64,000 nt of DNA from Mucilaginibacter boryungensis (GTDB taxonomy: Bacteria > Bacteroidota > Bacteroidia > Sphingobacteriales > Sphingobacteriaceae), in the NCBI RefSeq assembly GCF_015221995.1, contig NZ_JADFFM010000001.1, positions 1,798,001-1,862,000 of the forward strand, written 5' to 3'. Under the pieces are notes generated by a model. That model worked only from the letters and a program-made list of their open reading frames with translations, did no database searches and was not told the DNA's origin. Made by a program: the position numbers and the translations under genes. This document shows, one piece after another, positions 18,309 to 26,806 of this stretch (its first letter is position 1; each line of letters starts with the position of its first letter).

Positions 18309-19160
18309 CTAAATTTTATTCTCCAGGTGGAATTTCACCAGGTCATCTATAGGCGAACGGATAATGTTGCCTACCACCATGCCGTTTTCGGTAGCCACTT
18401 CTTCCAGCACATTACGGAAGTTGTAACCAACCGAACCTATACAGTTAAAAGTGTATTTCTGATAGTCAGGGTAGTGGGTAACAAGGTTACGGAAAAAATC
18501 TTCGAACGATGTTTTTACCAGGTTGCGCGAATATTCAATATGCACATTGTTATCATACACAAACTTGCTGAAGCCTGCGCAAAAGCGGTTGGCCAGAGGT
18601 TTGGTGTATACTTGTTCGTTAATATCATCGGGGGTAAGCTTATAAGTTTCCCAAAACAGGTTGCGAACAGGTTCGGGCATGTAACCACGCAGATAATCGG
18701 CCAGCAGTTTTTTACCGATATAACAGCCGCTGCCTTCGTCGCCCAGGATGTAAGCGCCCGAATCAATGTTATGGATAATATCCTTGCCATCGTAAACGCA
18801 GGTATTCATGCCGGTGCCTAAAATAGCGGCAAAGCCTTCGCCTGTACCCAGCAGGGCACGTGCGGCAGCCATCAGGTCGTGGCCAATGTTAACCTTAGCT
18901 GCTGTAAACACAGCAGACATGGCATCTTCTACCTGTTTGCGTTTATCAACGGTTGAACAGCCTGCGCCGTAATAGTTTACTTCGGTTATCTTATCTATCT
19001 GTAAATCGGTAGGTAAGTTATCCTTTAGCGATTGTATAATGTATTCTTTACTTGAAAAATAGGGGTTATAGCCCTCGGTATTAAAATATACCTTTATACC
19101 TTCTTCATTAACCAGGCACCAGTTGGTTTTAGTTGAGCCACCGTCGGCAATAATTATCAT
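18309..19160 (-). CDS. BadF/BadG/BcrA/BcrD-type ATPase, probable N-acetylglucosamine kinase
   Basis: A 283-residue sugar-kinase-fold protein with all expected motifs: phosphate-1 loop DGGSTKTNW at residues 6-14, GHDLMAAARA with a probable catalytic Asp, GTGMNTCVYDG, DEGSGCYIGK and a C-terminal IGSVGYNF adenosine motif. The family includes eukaryotic GlcNAc kinase and bacterial homologues that phosphorylate amino sugars. It is collinear with the copy at 15521, which lacks the phosphate-1 Asp, so this is the copy likely to be catalytic. It converges on the NUDIX regulator. An upstream dyad lies at 19193-19209. Confidence 0.82.
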   Translation of the reverse strand: MIIIADGGSTKTNWCLVNEEGIKVYFNTEGYNPYFSSKEYIIQSLKDNLPTDLQIDKITEVNYYGAGCSTVDKRKQVEDAMSAVFTAAKVNIGHDLMAAARALLGTGEGFAAILGTGMNTCVYDGKDIIHNIDSGAYILGDEGSGCYIGKKLLADYLRGYMPEPVRNLFWETYKLTPDDINEQVYTKPLANRFCAGFSKFVYDNNVHIEYSRNLVKTSFEDFFRNLVTHYPDYQKYTFNCIGSVGYNFRNVLEEVATENGMVVGNIIRSPIDDLVKFHLENKI

Positions 19161-19192
19161 AACGTTAAATTAATAATTTGCTAAAAGTATGA

Positions 19193-19209
19193 TTTTACTT
19201 ATTGTAAAA
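19193..19209 (-). promoter_or_regulatory. Dyad upstream of the BadF-type kinase
   Basis: TTTTAC-TTATT-GTAAAA at 19193-19209 is an exact 6-bp-arm dyad located 33 bp upstream of the kinase start. It shares the GTAA/TTAC words of the dyads at 17372-17410, but with the arms in the reverse order, so a common regulator is possible rather than shown. Confidence 0.35.
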
Positions 19210-19281
19210 GAAACACTTTGAAAATTTTTACATAAAATCTTTTGCTGTTGTTTTGACGGTTATTAAGGCATTATAGCGCAT

Positions 19282-19309
19282 AAAAAAAAGCCTTCAACTG
19301 AAGGCTTTT
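19282..19309 (-). terminator. Terminator of the RibD-like gene
   Basis: The stem AAAAGCCTTCA / TGAAGGCTTTT with a minimal loop, with eight A residues at its left side (U-run on the minus strand), lies 20 bp beyond the stop at 19330. Confidence 0.85.
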
Positions 19310-19329
19310 GATTTTTCATACATTATTCT

Positions 19330-19923
19330 TTATATATCGAAAGAACCGGTCTTTACTTCTCCGGCCCGTTTGTAGTTGGCAAAAATAACGCCGGCGGGCG
19401 TAACAGTGCTCTCGGTTAGCGTAAATGCCGCGGGGATAGGCCCATCGCCAAATATAGTTTTTCCTTTTCCGAGCGTTAACGGGTAAATTTTTAGCCACAA
19501 TTCGTCTACCAGGTCGTTTTTAAGCAGCAGTTTAACAAGTTCGCTGCTGCCCCAAACTTTAAGGTCGGGCCCGTTTGATTGTTTGAGTTTTTCAATATCG
19601 GCTACGCTTTCCAGAAAAACCGAGTTTGCCCAGTCCGATTGTGTCATGCTCCGTGACAAAACGTATTTTGTAACCTCGTTTACGCCCGGCCAATAGTCGG
19701 CATGTTTGGGCCAATAGCCGGCAAAAATGTCAAATGTTTTTCTGCCCAGCAGCATATCTGCAGGCTGCATTTGCTGTTGCATTAACTTACCCGAGGTTTC
19801 GTCGGCATAAGGTGCGCTCCAGCCGCCATATTCAAAACCGCCAGATGTATCCTCTTCCGGCCCACCGGGGGCCTGCATTACGCCATCCAACGTTATAAAT
19901 GATAACACGATTATCTTTCTCAT
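19330..19923 (-). CDS. Dihydrofolate-reductase-family (RibD C-terminal) protein
   Basis: A 197-residue cytoplasmic protein of the RibD-C/DHFR-like superfamily, whose members bind NADPH. The start MRKIIVLSFITLDGVMQAPG is typical, followed by LLGRKTFDIFAGYWP (about 57-71) and the cofactor-site region KVWGSSELVKLLL (about 122-134) and LTLGKGKTIFGDG (about 149-161). Members such as YwjB/YyaP have no firmly known substrate; a pteridine or pyrimidine reductase role is possible. It lies 28 bp downstream of the VOC gene, on the same strand, and probably shares its transcript. Confidence 0.85.
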   Translation of the reverse strand: MRKIIVLSFITLDGVMQAPGGPEEDTSGGFEYGGWSAPYADETSGKLMQQQMQPADMLLGRKTFDIFAGYWPKHADYWPGVNEVTKYVLSRSMTQSDWANSVFLESVADIEKLKQSNGPDLKVWGSSELVKLLLKNDLVDELWLKIYPLTLGKGKTIFGDGPIPAAFTLTESTVTPAGVIFANYKRAGEVKTGSFDI

Positions 19924-19951
19924 GATATATTCTACTTTAGTGATCTAATGT

Positions 19952-20863
19952 TTATTCGCCATTATAAGCCCGTTGTATAGCTGCAACGTCAACTTTTTGC
20001 ATCGTCATAAAAGTTCCTGTAACGCGTGCTATCTGCTCCGGGCTGCCGTTTTTCATCGCATCCTGCATCACTTTGGAAGTGATCTGCCACGATACGCCAT
20101 ATTTGTCTTTCAACCAACCGCACTGGCCAGGTTGCCCGCCAGCTGTAAGCGCCGACCATAAGTAATCTATTTCTTCCTGGGTGTCGCAGGAGATAAGCAA
20201 GGAGACCGCATCGTTAAAAGTAAACCCATGCTGATGGGCGCTGTCCATAGCTGCCATCCAGGTGCTGTCAACCTGAAAATCAGCATACATTAACGTGCCG
20301 GCTTTGTCAGGGCCCATATCCTGCGGGCGGGGTGCTGTGATGCCGCGTTTGCCATCTTTAAATACCGAGCAATAAAAATCAAGGGCTTCATTTGCTTTGC
20401 CGGCCATATCGCCTGTATACATCAGCGAAGGGACGATCACCGGCCTTTCCTCACCTTCGGGTTTGGTCAGGATCAATTGCCAGTTTACGCCGTATTTGTC
20501 ACTCAGCCAGCCATAGCGTTCGCTGAAATCGTAGCGGTCAAGCGGCATCATTATGGTCCCGCCGTCTGTCAGTTTGTTCCAAACTTCATCAATGTGTTTG
20601 GCCGCGTCGGGGTCGCGCGATGGGTCGAAGTTGATCATAAAAGAAATAGACGGATTGATCTTTAACCCGGGATATGGAGCGCTGATGCCCAGGAACTGCT
20701 GACCGGCCAGCTTAAATTCAACAACTTCGCATTGGCCGCCGCCCGGCATGGAAAAATGACTGGCATAGTTTAAAGCTGAATTGGGTAATAAGGCTGCGTA
20801 AAATTCGGCAGCTTCTTTGGCTTTGTCCTGGTCGAACCAGATGTGTGGTTTAATGGGTAACAT
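19952..20863 (-). CDS. Two-domain VOC family protein (PhnB-like)
   Basis: A 303-residue protein made of two glyoxalase/VOC-fold modules, about 1-150 (starting KPHIWFDQDKAKEAAEFYAA) and 155-300 (YTGDMAGKANEALDFYCSVF). The pattern of EAAEFY / EALDFY with later DKYGVNWQL / DKYGVSWQI is that of the PhnB/3-demethylubiquinone-like subgroup. No enzyme activity is known for most members; some may be resistance or metal-binding proteins. A -7 promoter element lies at 20895-20902. The RibD-like gene follows on the same strand. Confidence 0.85.
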   Translation of the reverse strand: MLPIKPHIWFDQDKAKEAAEFYAALLPNSALNYASHFSMPGGGQCEVVEFKLAGQQFLGISAPYPGLKINPSISFMINFDPSRDPDAAKHIDEVWNKLTDGGTIMMPLDRYDFSERYGWLSDKYGVNWQLILTKPEGEERPVIVPSLMYTGDMAGKANEALDFYCSVFKDGKRGITAPRPQDMGPDKAGTLMYADFQVDSTWMAAMDSAHQHGFTFNDAVSLLISCDTQEEIDYLWSALTAGGQPGQCGWLKDKYGVSWQITSKVMQDAMKNGSPEQIARVTGTFMTMQKVDVAAIQRAYNGE

Positions 20864-20894
20864 GGGTAAATGATTTAATGGTAAATAATTAAAT

Positions 20895-20902
20895 CAAATA
20901 TA
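20895..20902 (-). promoter_or_regulatory. -7 promoter element for the VOC gene
   Basis: Read on the minus strand the sequence is TATATTTG, an exact match to TAnnTTTG, 32 bp upstream of the ATG at 20863. No clear TTTG box was seen at the expected distance. Confidence 0.5.
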
Positions 20903-20968
20903 TAACTGAAACCTACCAGCGCGTCAGGTACGGTCAGGACATTTTGGGGGTGCGATTGCGACAAATAC

Positions 20969-21370
20969 CTATAACAGGTTGTACGATTCGCGCAGATAGG
21001 TAAATAGCGCCGGCCGCAGGTCATCCAGTAGGGCCAGGCGGATATGGTTTTCAAACTTATTGCCAACGGCCACACTTTTAAGCACCGGTTTCTCGGGGTG
21101 TGCTGTTTTTGTATAAAACTTAATATCCAGTTCCTTTTTCATAGGGCGGATGATGAGGAAGGCGCGCCTGTGGGTAAACACAATGCAGTTAGGCGTAGTG
21201 CCCACAAGTACGCCATCCCAGTCGGCCACCTCGGCCAGTATCTTATCAAACACCAGCACCAGTTCAGGCGGCCGGCCGGTGAACAAGCTATCCAGACTTA
21301 CCCGCGCGCAATAGTGCCGCTGATGGGGCAGGGGTAGTTCACGGTCGCATTTGGGGCATGTCCAGCTCAT
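20969..21370 (-). CDS. DUF5655-like protein with N-terminal zinc-ribbon motif
   Basis: A 133-residue protein beginning MSWTCPKCDRELPLPHQRHYC: Cys5, Cys8, His/Cys near 16-21 suggest a small zinc-binding knuckle. The remainder (FDKILAEV, then FTHRRAFLIIRPMKKELDIKF) resembles DUF5655, a domain often found alone or with DUF4287 in proteins of unknown role. No partner gene lies close enough to define the function. The assignment to DUF5655 is from memory of the pattern and is moderately sure. Confidence 0.6.
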   Translation of the reverse strand: MSWTCPKCDRELPLPHQRHYCARVSLDSLFTGRPPELVLVFDKILAEVADWDGVLVGTTPNCIVFTHRRAFLIIRPMKKELDIKFYTKTAHPEKPVLKSVAVGNKFENHIRLALLDDLRPALFTYLRESYNLL

Positions 21371-21432
21371 GGATTATGTACAAATATGGTGTCAGGTTGT
21401 TTTATTAGCACGCGGTACATCTGTCGGCAAAT

Positions 21433-22725
21433 CTATTTTTTGAGCCAACCCCAACGCGCTGCCCAGTCGGTTAATACACTTTGTCTCCATTTCGACAAGG
21501 TTTTTCCGCCCTGTATTTTTCCTTCATATAAGGCTGGGTCAGCTTTGTCTGAGTACCAATTGGCACCAAGCTTATAATCGGTGTTATTTACCTTTCCCGG
21601 CCAATGGTTAGTTACTGTTAGTTTTCCTTCGCCAAAATCAACATTCGGGATGCTGGATCTAAACCGATAGCTTACAATTTCAGCCTGCTTAGGGACATAC
21701 TTAAGACCGTATCGCCCCTTACCCAGGTAATACCCGGGCCACTTTTGTACTGCGTTTTTATAGGGCGTTTCCATCCAAAAACAAACAGAATCCTGCGGAA
21801 TAACTATTTCAGGGCCTTTTAAGTTAAATTCAACAACGGTGCAAAAAGCAACCGTATCGGTAATACGGGTTGCACTATTAAACACTACATGTGGGCTGCG
21901 GCTTAAATGCTCAAAACTGCCACCCCAGCTTTCGCGGGCTGGGTTTTCAGGGTTCCCGTCCATCATGTATAAAAGAGATGGTGTATCACCCATCTTTACC
22001 TCGCCGTTGTAATAACTTTTAAAGTCCTTACCCAAATATCCGGCCCCCTGGATGTATTTATCATAGTAGTCGGTTGTTTTTACGCTGTCCAGTATATTGT
22101 TGTTTGAAAAGAATCCATAGTACGATGAATTTACTTCAATGAACCAAAGCCCCGGGAAATTTTCAGCGATATAGGCATAACTATTGGCGCCCCATTTTTT
22201 ATTAGGGCCGCCGATCCAGTATACGCGAAGCTTACTTTGAATTTCAGGCGCATCATGCAAAGCCTGGGCTATATCTTCAAGCCCGCCCCAGCCCAATACC
22301 CAAAGGGGCTGGTCGCTTTTCTTTTTCGCACACTTGATAATCCAATCCGACCCTTCTGTTGCCTTGCTATATCCCCGGTAAGGGGCATTACCGCGCCTCC
22401 CTTGTTTGGTCACCGATCTTAAATAGGCAGGGGAGAGAAAGCCATTGCGATGGGCTTTTAATTTAGGCAGGTCCTGTTCGTATAAGTCTATCATGCGTAA
22501 AATCTCCCCTTTAGTACCACTACCATACGAGGGCGAAGAAACAAGTCCTTCAATATTAAATTTATCATTATACATCAGCAAGTGTGCCATCGACTGGTTA
22601 TCATCAGGATCCGTCCCGCCAATATCGGTACTGATCAAAATTCGTGGTTTAACGGGTACGGGCTGTTGGGCAATAAGCGCAAAAGGATGAAAGCACAATG
22701 CAAATAATAATATAAACCTATTCAT
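21433..22725 (-). CDS. Secreted DUF1593 nucleoside-hydrolase-like protein
   Basis: A 430-residue protein with a signal peptide (ending ALIAQQ). The motif STDIGGTDPDDNQS (residues 32-45) has the Asp cluster by which nucleoside hydrolases bind calcium, and the first 300 residues follow the DUF1593 family (Sde182-type, nucleoside-hydrolase fold). The last part, from about 320, is a beta-rich domain. Such proteins are found in polysaccharide-degrading bacteria and may hydrolyse glycosides outside the cytoplasm; the substrate is unknown. It lies downstream of a DinB gene on the same strand, with a terminator between. Confidence 0.82.
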   Translation of the reverse strand: MNRFILLFALCFHPFALIAQQPVPVKPRILISTDIGGTDPDDNQSMAHLLMYNDKFNIEGLVSSPSYGSGTKGEILRMIDLYEQDLPKLKAHRNGFLSPAYLRSVTKQGRRGNAPYRGYSKATEGSDWIIKCAKKKSDQPLWVLGWGGLEDIAQALHDAPEIQSKLRVYWIGGPNKKWGANSYAYIAENFPGLWFIEVNSSYYGFFSNNNILDSVKTTDYYDKYIQGAGYLGKDFKSYYNGEVKMGDTPSLLYMMDGNPENPARESWGGSFEHLSRSPHVVFNSATRITDTVAFCTVVEFNLKGPEIVIPQDSVCFWMETPYKNAVQKWPGYYLGKGRYGLKYVPKQAEIVSYRFRSSIPNVDFGEGKLTVTNHWPGKVNNTDYKLGANWYSDKADPALYEGKIQGGKTLSKWRQSVLTDWAARWGWLKK

Positions 22726-22788
22726 GCTTGTAAAGTAACAAAATAATATATTGCATTCAGAATATCGTACCCATTGCTTATAAAACGC

Positions 22789-22820
22789 AAAAAGCCCTTA
22801 ATCTTTCGACTAGGGCTTTT
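22789..22820 (-). terminator. Terminator of the DinB gene at 22837
   Basis: Arms AAAAGCCCT (22790-22798) and AGGGCTTTT (22812-22820), 17 bp beyond the stop of the minus-strand gene, with a T-rich tail on the transcript. Confidence 0.8.
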
Positions 22821-22836
22821 ATTTTGAAAATGATCC

Positions 22837-23364
22837 TTAAAAAAGTTTCTCCTGTGGTGGCTTCACACCGGCCAGCCTAAGGTATACCGTGGTTTGGCCG
22901 CGGTGGTGGGCCTGGTGCTCAAGCACTTTATTAAGGGCTGTTGCTTTGCTCATATCATAATTGCCGAACAGCTTAATATGTTCATCCAGTTGCGCGTCGG
23001 TCATGTTCTTAACCAGGCCTATCACAAAATCATAGCTGGCCATTACCTGTTTGGTAACGTTGGCTTTTGATTTATCGGTGCTTTTTTCCAACGAACCTTG
23101 AGGTATAGGGTTTTTTGTACCGGTAGCAGCGGCGGCAAGGCCATAATTGGCATCGGCCAGGTGCTGGTTCTGTTCGGCGAATGACCGGATCTCCGGCGTT
23201 GGTTTAAAGCCGTATTTATCCTCGGGCATCGCGTCAAGGTATTCTTTGGTATAGGCTTTCGAGCGTTCCCATTCCTTAACCAGTTCGGCGGTTTTGGTCT
23301 GGGCCCTTCCAAGCTGACTAAAAGCTACTAAACATAAGGCAAGTGCTAAGTTTTTAAGTTTCAT
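22837..23364 (-). CDS. Exported DinB-family protein
   Basis: A 175-residue four-helix-bundle protein of the DinB/YfiT superfamily. It begins with a signal peptide (ending FSQLGRAQ), so it should act outside the cytoplasm. Candidate metal ligands are His68 (in NQHLADANYG) and the histidines of LEHQAHHRGQTTVYLRLAG near the C-terminus, which match the usual H...HxxxH pattern. Family members are metal-dependent transferases or hydrolases, such as thiol transferases, with most unassigned. A second, unrelated-sequence DinB gene is at 51529. Confidence 0.8.
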   Translation of the reverse strand: MKLKNLALALCLVAFSQLGRAQTKTAELVKEWERSKAYTKEYLDAMPEDKYGFKPTPEIRSFAEQNQHLADANYGLAAAATGTKNPIPQGSLEKSTDKSKANVTKQVMASYDFVIGLVKNMTDAQLDEHIKLFGNYDMSKATALNKVLEHQAHHRGQTTVYLRLAGVKPPQEKLF

Positions 23365-23533
23365 AATTTTTTAGTTTTAAGTATTTGGGTTTCGATTTGA
23401 TGGTGTAAACTTAAATGTAACTTGTGGGTTACGCAAATTTATTTAAAAATAACTAAAATAGCCCTCAATTGTATTAAAAGCCTAACACGAGGCAAACAAC
23501 TAAAACATTATACTAAACAAATAATAATTTCAA

Positions 23534-24277
23534 ATGGAATTTAGCCCAACCAACAATATTGTAAAACTCTGCATACAGGGGATGGACATGGAAGAAAAGG
23601 GAAACCCCGACGAAGCAGGCAAATTGTTTATGCAAGCCTGGAACGAGGCGACCAACGACTTTGAAAAATTTATTGCTGCCCATTATGTGGCCCGGCACCA
23701 AACAAATGTTTCGGACAAACTAAAATGGCACGAAACCGGTTTGCAGCTGGCATTAAGCATTAATAACGATATGGTTAACAGCGCGCTACCAACGTTGTAT
23801 TTAAACATTGCCAAATGCTATGAAGAACTGGGTGATGCTGATAATGCGAAAAAGAATTATGAACTGTCGGCAGCCATAACGTACAAACCGACGGATAATG
23901 GGCCTTTTTACCACGGTACGCGGGCCGATCTGCAGGCAGGCGATTTCCTGACTGCCGAGCGCAGATCTAACTACCACGCGGACGTAATTATGAACCATAT
24001 TTATTTTACCGCGCAGGTTAACGGGGCGGGGTTTGCCGCCGCATTGGCCCAGGGCGATGGCCGCGAGCGTGTTTATATAGTTGAACCGACAGGTCCCTTT
24101 GAAAACGACCCGAATGTGACCGACAAGAAATTCCCCGGTAACCCAACCCGTTCTTACCGCACCGCTGCACCAATGAAAATTATTGGCGAAGTAACGGATT
24201 GGGTAAGGCTTTCACCGGTAGAACTGCAAAAGTTTCGGGATAGGTTGGCGCAGAGTAAGGGGGAGATTATAAATTGA
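23534..24277 (+). CDS. arr: NAD(+)-rifampin ADP-ribosyltransferase-like protein with N-terminal TPR-like domain
   Basis: A 247-residue protein. Residues 123-240 match Arr enzymes, which inactivate rifamycins by ADP-ribosylation: FYHGTRADLQAGDFL (126-140), SNYHADVIMNHIYFTA (145-160), RVYIVEPTGPFENDPNVT (179-196), KKFPGNPTRSYRT (198-210). The first 115 residues are helical and TPR-like (for example NIAKCYEELGDADNAKKNYE, 91-110). Classic Arr is only about 140 residues, so the front half is an addition; in other genomes I recall a similar domain as a separate upstream gene. Resistance in the host is likely but unproven. Confidence 0.85.
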   Translation: MEFSPTNNIVKLCIQGMDMEEKGNPDEAGKLFMQAWNEATNDFEKFIAAHYVARHQTNVSDKLKWHETGLQLALSINNDMVNSALPTLYLNIAKCYEELGDADNAKKNYELSAAITYKPTDNGPFYHGTRADLQAGDFLTAERRSNYHADVIMNHIYFTAQVNGAGFAAALAQGDGRERVYIVEPTGPFENDPNVTDKKFPGNPTRSYRTAAPMKIIGEVTDWVRLSPVELQKFRDRLAQSKGEIIN

Positions 24278-24300
24278 GGGCTTTAAAATTATTTGCTAAT

Positions 24301-24355
24301 TTAAGCGGGACGCTTAAACTGTTGTGCGTCCAAGCGGCACGCTTGGATGGGCGGG
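24301..24355. repeat. Double-palindrome repeat, family 1, copy A
   Basis: Two short palindromes in tandem: TTAAGCGGGACGCTTAA (24301-24317) and TCCAAGCGGCACGCTTGGA (24329-24347), followed by TGGGCGGG. The same pair with the same 11-bp spacing recurs at 25113-25159. The pair lies between arr and the orphan membrane gene at 24371. Confidence 0.8.
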
Positions 24356-24370
24356 GGTTAACATGAAATA

Positions 24371-24865
24371 ATGATATACAATAGAACTTTTAAAAACAAT
24401 CTACATCCATTGAAGGGTCTGATCTATAATACTATCGGGTTTTCCGTAGCCGCGTATTATTTCTCCAGGTCTGCCGAATATGACAATTCAACAACTTATC
24501 TGATACTTTTTTTAATTTGGCTGCTTATATTTGTTATTGTATGTGCTTTGCACATAGATTATTCTATTAAAGCTAAAAGTGTTGAAATTGATATGGTATC
24601 AAAATTTATAACGTTTGATAAGCATGATCGTATCTGTTTTAATCAAATCAAAGAAATTACTTTAGTAATTCCCCCTGCATTATATAGGAAGGACCCAATT
24701 AGTGTATCGCCTTTTGACGACTATTATTTCGCAGCATTCGTAACCAATGAGGGAAAACGTTATTTCTTTACATGTCTGTTAAGTCAAAATATAGAAAAGG
24801 AAATTACGAACATGGATATTTCGCTTCAAATTAAAAAAAAACTTATTGCATTCACTTTCTTTTGA
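24371..24865 (+). CDS. Membrane protein of unknown function flanked by palindromic repeats
   Basis: A 164-residue protein with two predicted transmembrane helices (about 20-33 and 43-62) and a soluble C-terminal part with a PH-like alternation of strands (KSVEIDMVSKFITFDKHDRI, then an ITLVIPP strand). No family was recognised. The reading frame is more AT-rich than its neighbours, and family-1 palindromes stand on both sides (24301-24355 and 25053-25167), which suggests an acquired segment. Confidence 0.55.
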   Translation: MIYNRTFKNNLHPLKGLIYNTIGFSVAAYYFSRSAEYDNSTTYLILFLIWLLIFVIVCALHIDYSIKAKSVEIDMVSKFITFDKHDRICFNQIKEITLVIPPALYRKDPISVSPFDDYYFAAFVTNEGKRYFFTCLLSQNIEKEITNMDISLQIKKKLIAFTFF

Positions 24866-25052
24866 AGAGTTGGTTGCTAATTAAAGGAAATCATGTTTAT
24901 GAGAGTATAAATGAATATAGCTCTCCCACCCTGACACTATTTTCCTTGGCAGCTTAAAATTTGTTTTACTAATCAAGCCCGACCTCACCAGTTGGGCTTT
25001 ACTTATTACCCTGTCAGCTATAATAAGGCACACAGCGGGTTTACTCCAGCCT

Positions 25053-25167
25053 GTCCAAGCGGCACGCTTGGACACAACATATTTAAGTGTTTTACTTAAA
25101 TTGAAAGTATTATTAAGCGGGACGCTTAAATTTTGCTGCATCCAAGCGGCACGCTTGGATGGGCGGG
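25053..25167. repeat. Double-palindrome repeat, family 1, copies B and C (inverted pair)
   Basis: GTCCAAGCGGCACGCTTGGAC at 25053-25073 is followed by a decayed TTTAAGTGTTTTACTTAAA (25082-25100). This is the same unit as copy A read on the opposite strand. Then TTAAGCGGGACGCTTAA (25113-25129) and TCCAAGCGGCACGCTTGGA (25141-25159) repeat copy A directly, including the trailing TGGGCGGG. Confidence 0.8.
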
Positions 25168-25181
25168 ATGCTACATACCTA

Positions 25182-25213
25182 AAAAGCCTCTAATCTTCCG
25201 ATTAAAGGCTTTT
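25182..25213 (-). terminator. Terminator of tRNA-Arg
   Basis: Arms AAAAGCCT and AGGCTTTT with extra pairing TAATC/GATTA, immediately beyond the 3' end of the minus-strand tRNA gene. Confidence 0.75.
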
Positions 25214-25224
25214 CACTTTTCCAG

Positions 25225-25298
25225 TGATCTCATCAGGATTCGAACCTGAGACCGACAGATTAGAAATCTGTTGCTCTATCCAGCTGAGCTATGAGACC
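25225..25298 (-). tRNA. tRNA-Arg (anticodon TCT)
   Basis: A 74-nt cloverleaf on the minus strand: acceptor 5' arm GGTCTCA, D-arm AGCTCAGCTGGATAGAGC, anticodon stem ACAGA/TCTGT with loop TTTCTAA (anticodon TCT, reading AGA), T-arm TCAGG-TTCGAAT-CCTGA and 3' arm TGAGATC with discriminator A. One G-U pair is in the acceptor stem. CCA is not encoded. Confidence 0.95.
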
Positions 25299-25474
25299 AT
25301 CATCTTAATTGCTTAAGATGGCGCAAATATGCAAAAAAATTATGCAAAGGTAAAGGTTCTGTTTCAAAATTGGCATAAGCAGGGTGGCACTTTTTGCAAA
25401 ACAGATATGTTCTAAATATCAAAAAATGTTTGTAAGTGCCATACGCACAGGGCATAATTACATACTTTTACCGC

Positions 25475-26806
25475 ATGAACGATTTTATGGCCGCCCGGTC
25501 GCAAATGGCTTTATCCTTAGGCTTCCACATTGTGTTTTCGTGCATTGGCATGGTGATGCCATTTTTTATGGCTGTGGCCCACTTTCTGTGGCTGCGCACG
25601 GGCAACGTTAATTATAAAAATGTAGCCAAGGCCTGGAGCAAGGGTGTGGCCATTTTCTTCGCCACCGGCGCGGTATCGGGAACGGTGCTTTCGTTCGAAT
25701 TAGGTTTACTTTGGCCCACGTTTATGAAACATGCCGGGCCCATCTTCGGTATGCCATTTTCACTGGAAGGCACGGCCTTTTTCATTGAGGCGATAGCGCT
25801 GGGCTTCTTTCTTTACGGCTGGGACAAATTCAACCGCTGGTTCCATTGGGTAACCGGGGTAGTGGTGGGCGTCAGCGGTATTGTATCGGGCATACTGGTG
25901 GTAGCCGCTAACAGCTGGATGAACAGCCCGTCGGGGTTCGATTACGTGAACGGCCAATACATTAATATCGACCCTATCAAAGCCATGTTTAACCGGGGCT
26001 GGTTCTCACAATCGCTGCATATGACTATCGCCGCCTTTGCCGCCACAGGATTCGCGGTAGCAGGCATACACGCGCTGATGATACTGCGCAAAACCAACGT
26101 AGGCTTCCACGCTACATCTTTTAAAATAGCGGCCATTTTCGGCGTCGTGGCGGCATTGTTACAGCCTGTCAGTGGCGATATATCGGCCAAGTTTGTGGCG
26201 CGTACACAGCCCGCTAAACTGGCGGCCATGGAAGCGCACTTTAATACCGAGAAAAACGCCGCGCTGATCATCGGCGGGGTACCCGATGTGAAAAACAAAC
26301 AGGTAAACTACGCGGTGAAATTGCCGGGCATGCTCAGCTTTATGATACATGGTACTACCGATTCAACGGTAAAAGGCCTGGACAAGATACCCGTGCAAAA
26401 CCAGCCACCGGTAAGCGTTACGCATTATGCTTTTCAAATTATGGTGGCGCTGGGCATGCTGATGATGGGCGTGGGGCTGTTGTACCTGTTCGCTATCTTT
26501 AAAAAGCGCGACTGGCTAACTAAAGCCTGGTTCCTGAAAATATTTGTAGCGGCCACACCGCTGGGTTTCCTGGCGGTCGAGGCCGGGTGGACGGTTACCG
26601 AGGTTGGCCGCCAGCCGTGGATCATCCAGGGCGTTATGCGCACTGCCGATGCTGTGACGCCGATGCCGGGTATCGCTTATTCGTTCTACCTGTTCACCGC
26701 CGTGTATTTTACGCTGGCGCTGGCCGTAATATTTTTGCTGAACCGGCAAATAAAGATGGTGCCCGTATTATATGATGTTGAACCCGCTAAACCCGCCCAC
26801 GCATGA
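25475..26806 (+). CDS. cydA: Cytochrome bd-type ubiquinol oxidase subunit I
   Basis: Subunit I of the bd quinol oxidase, an inner-membrane terminal oxidase that reduces O2 without pumping protons. His18 in LGFHIVF is a heme-ligand position, and EVGRQPW (about 372-378) is the family hallmark. With 443 residues and a short region between helices 6 and 7 it is of the short Q-loop (CIO-like) type. The ATG at 25475 gives the normal MNDFMAARSQMALSLGFH start; a longer frame from 25436 is not needed. A TACTTTTA element lies just before the ATG. cydB follows with a 4-bp overlap. Confidence 0.95.
   Translation: MNDFMAARSQMALSLGFHIVFSCIGMVMPFFMAVAHFLWLRTGNVNYKNVAKAWSKGVAIFFATGAVSGTVLSFELGLLWPTFMKHAGPIFGMPFSLEGTAFFIEAIALGFFLYGWDKFNRWFHWVTGVVVGVSGIVSGILVVAANSWMNSPSGFDYVNGQYINIDPIKAMFNRGWFSQSLHMTIAAFAATGFAVAGIHALMILRKTNVGFHATSFKIAAIFGVVAALLQPVSGDISAKFVARTQPAKLAAMEAHFNTEKNAALIIGGVPDVKNKQVNYAVKLPGMLSFMIHGTTDSTVKGLDKIPVQNQPPVSVTHYAFQIMVALGMLMMGVGLLYLFAIFKKRDWLTKAWFLKIFVAATPLGFLAVEAGWTVTEVGRQPWIIQGVMRTADAVTPMPGIAYSFYLFTAVYFTLALAVIFLLNRQIKMVPVLYDVEPAKPAHA

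Noticed and set aside
24881..25141. 86-residue minus-strand open frame
   Set aside because: Its first part runs through the family-1 palindromes, and the remainder has no recognisable domain, signal or promoter; it is best read as a chance frame in repeat DNA.
25463..25470. TACTTTTA ahead of cydA as a -7 element
   Set aside because: One base off consensus and only 4 bp before the ATG, which would need a leaderless message; noted in the gene entry but not called as a promoter.
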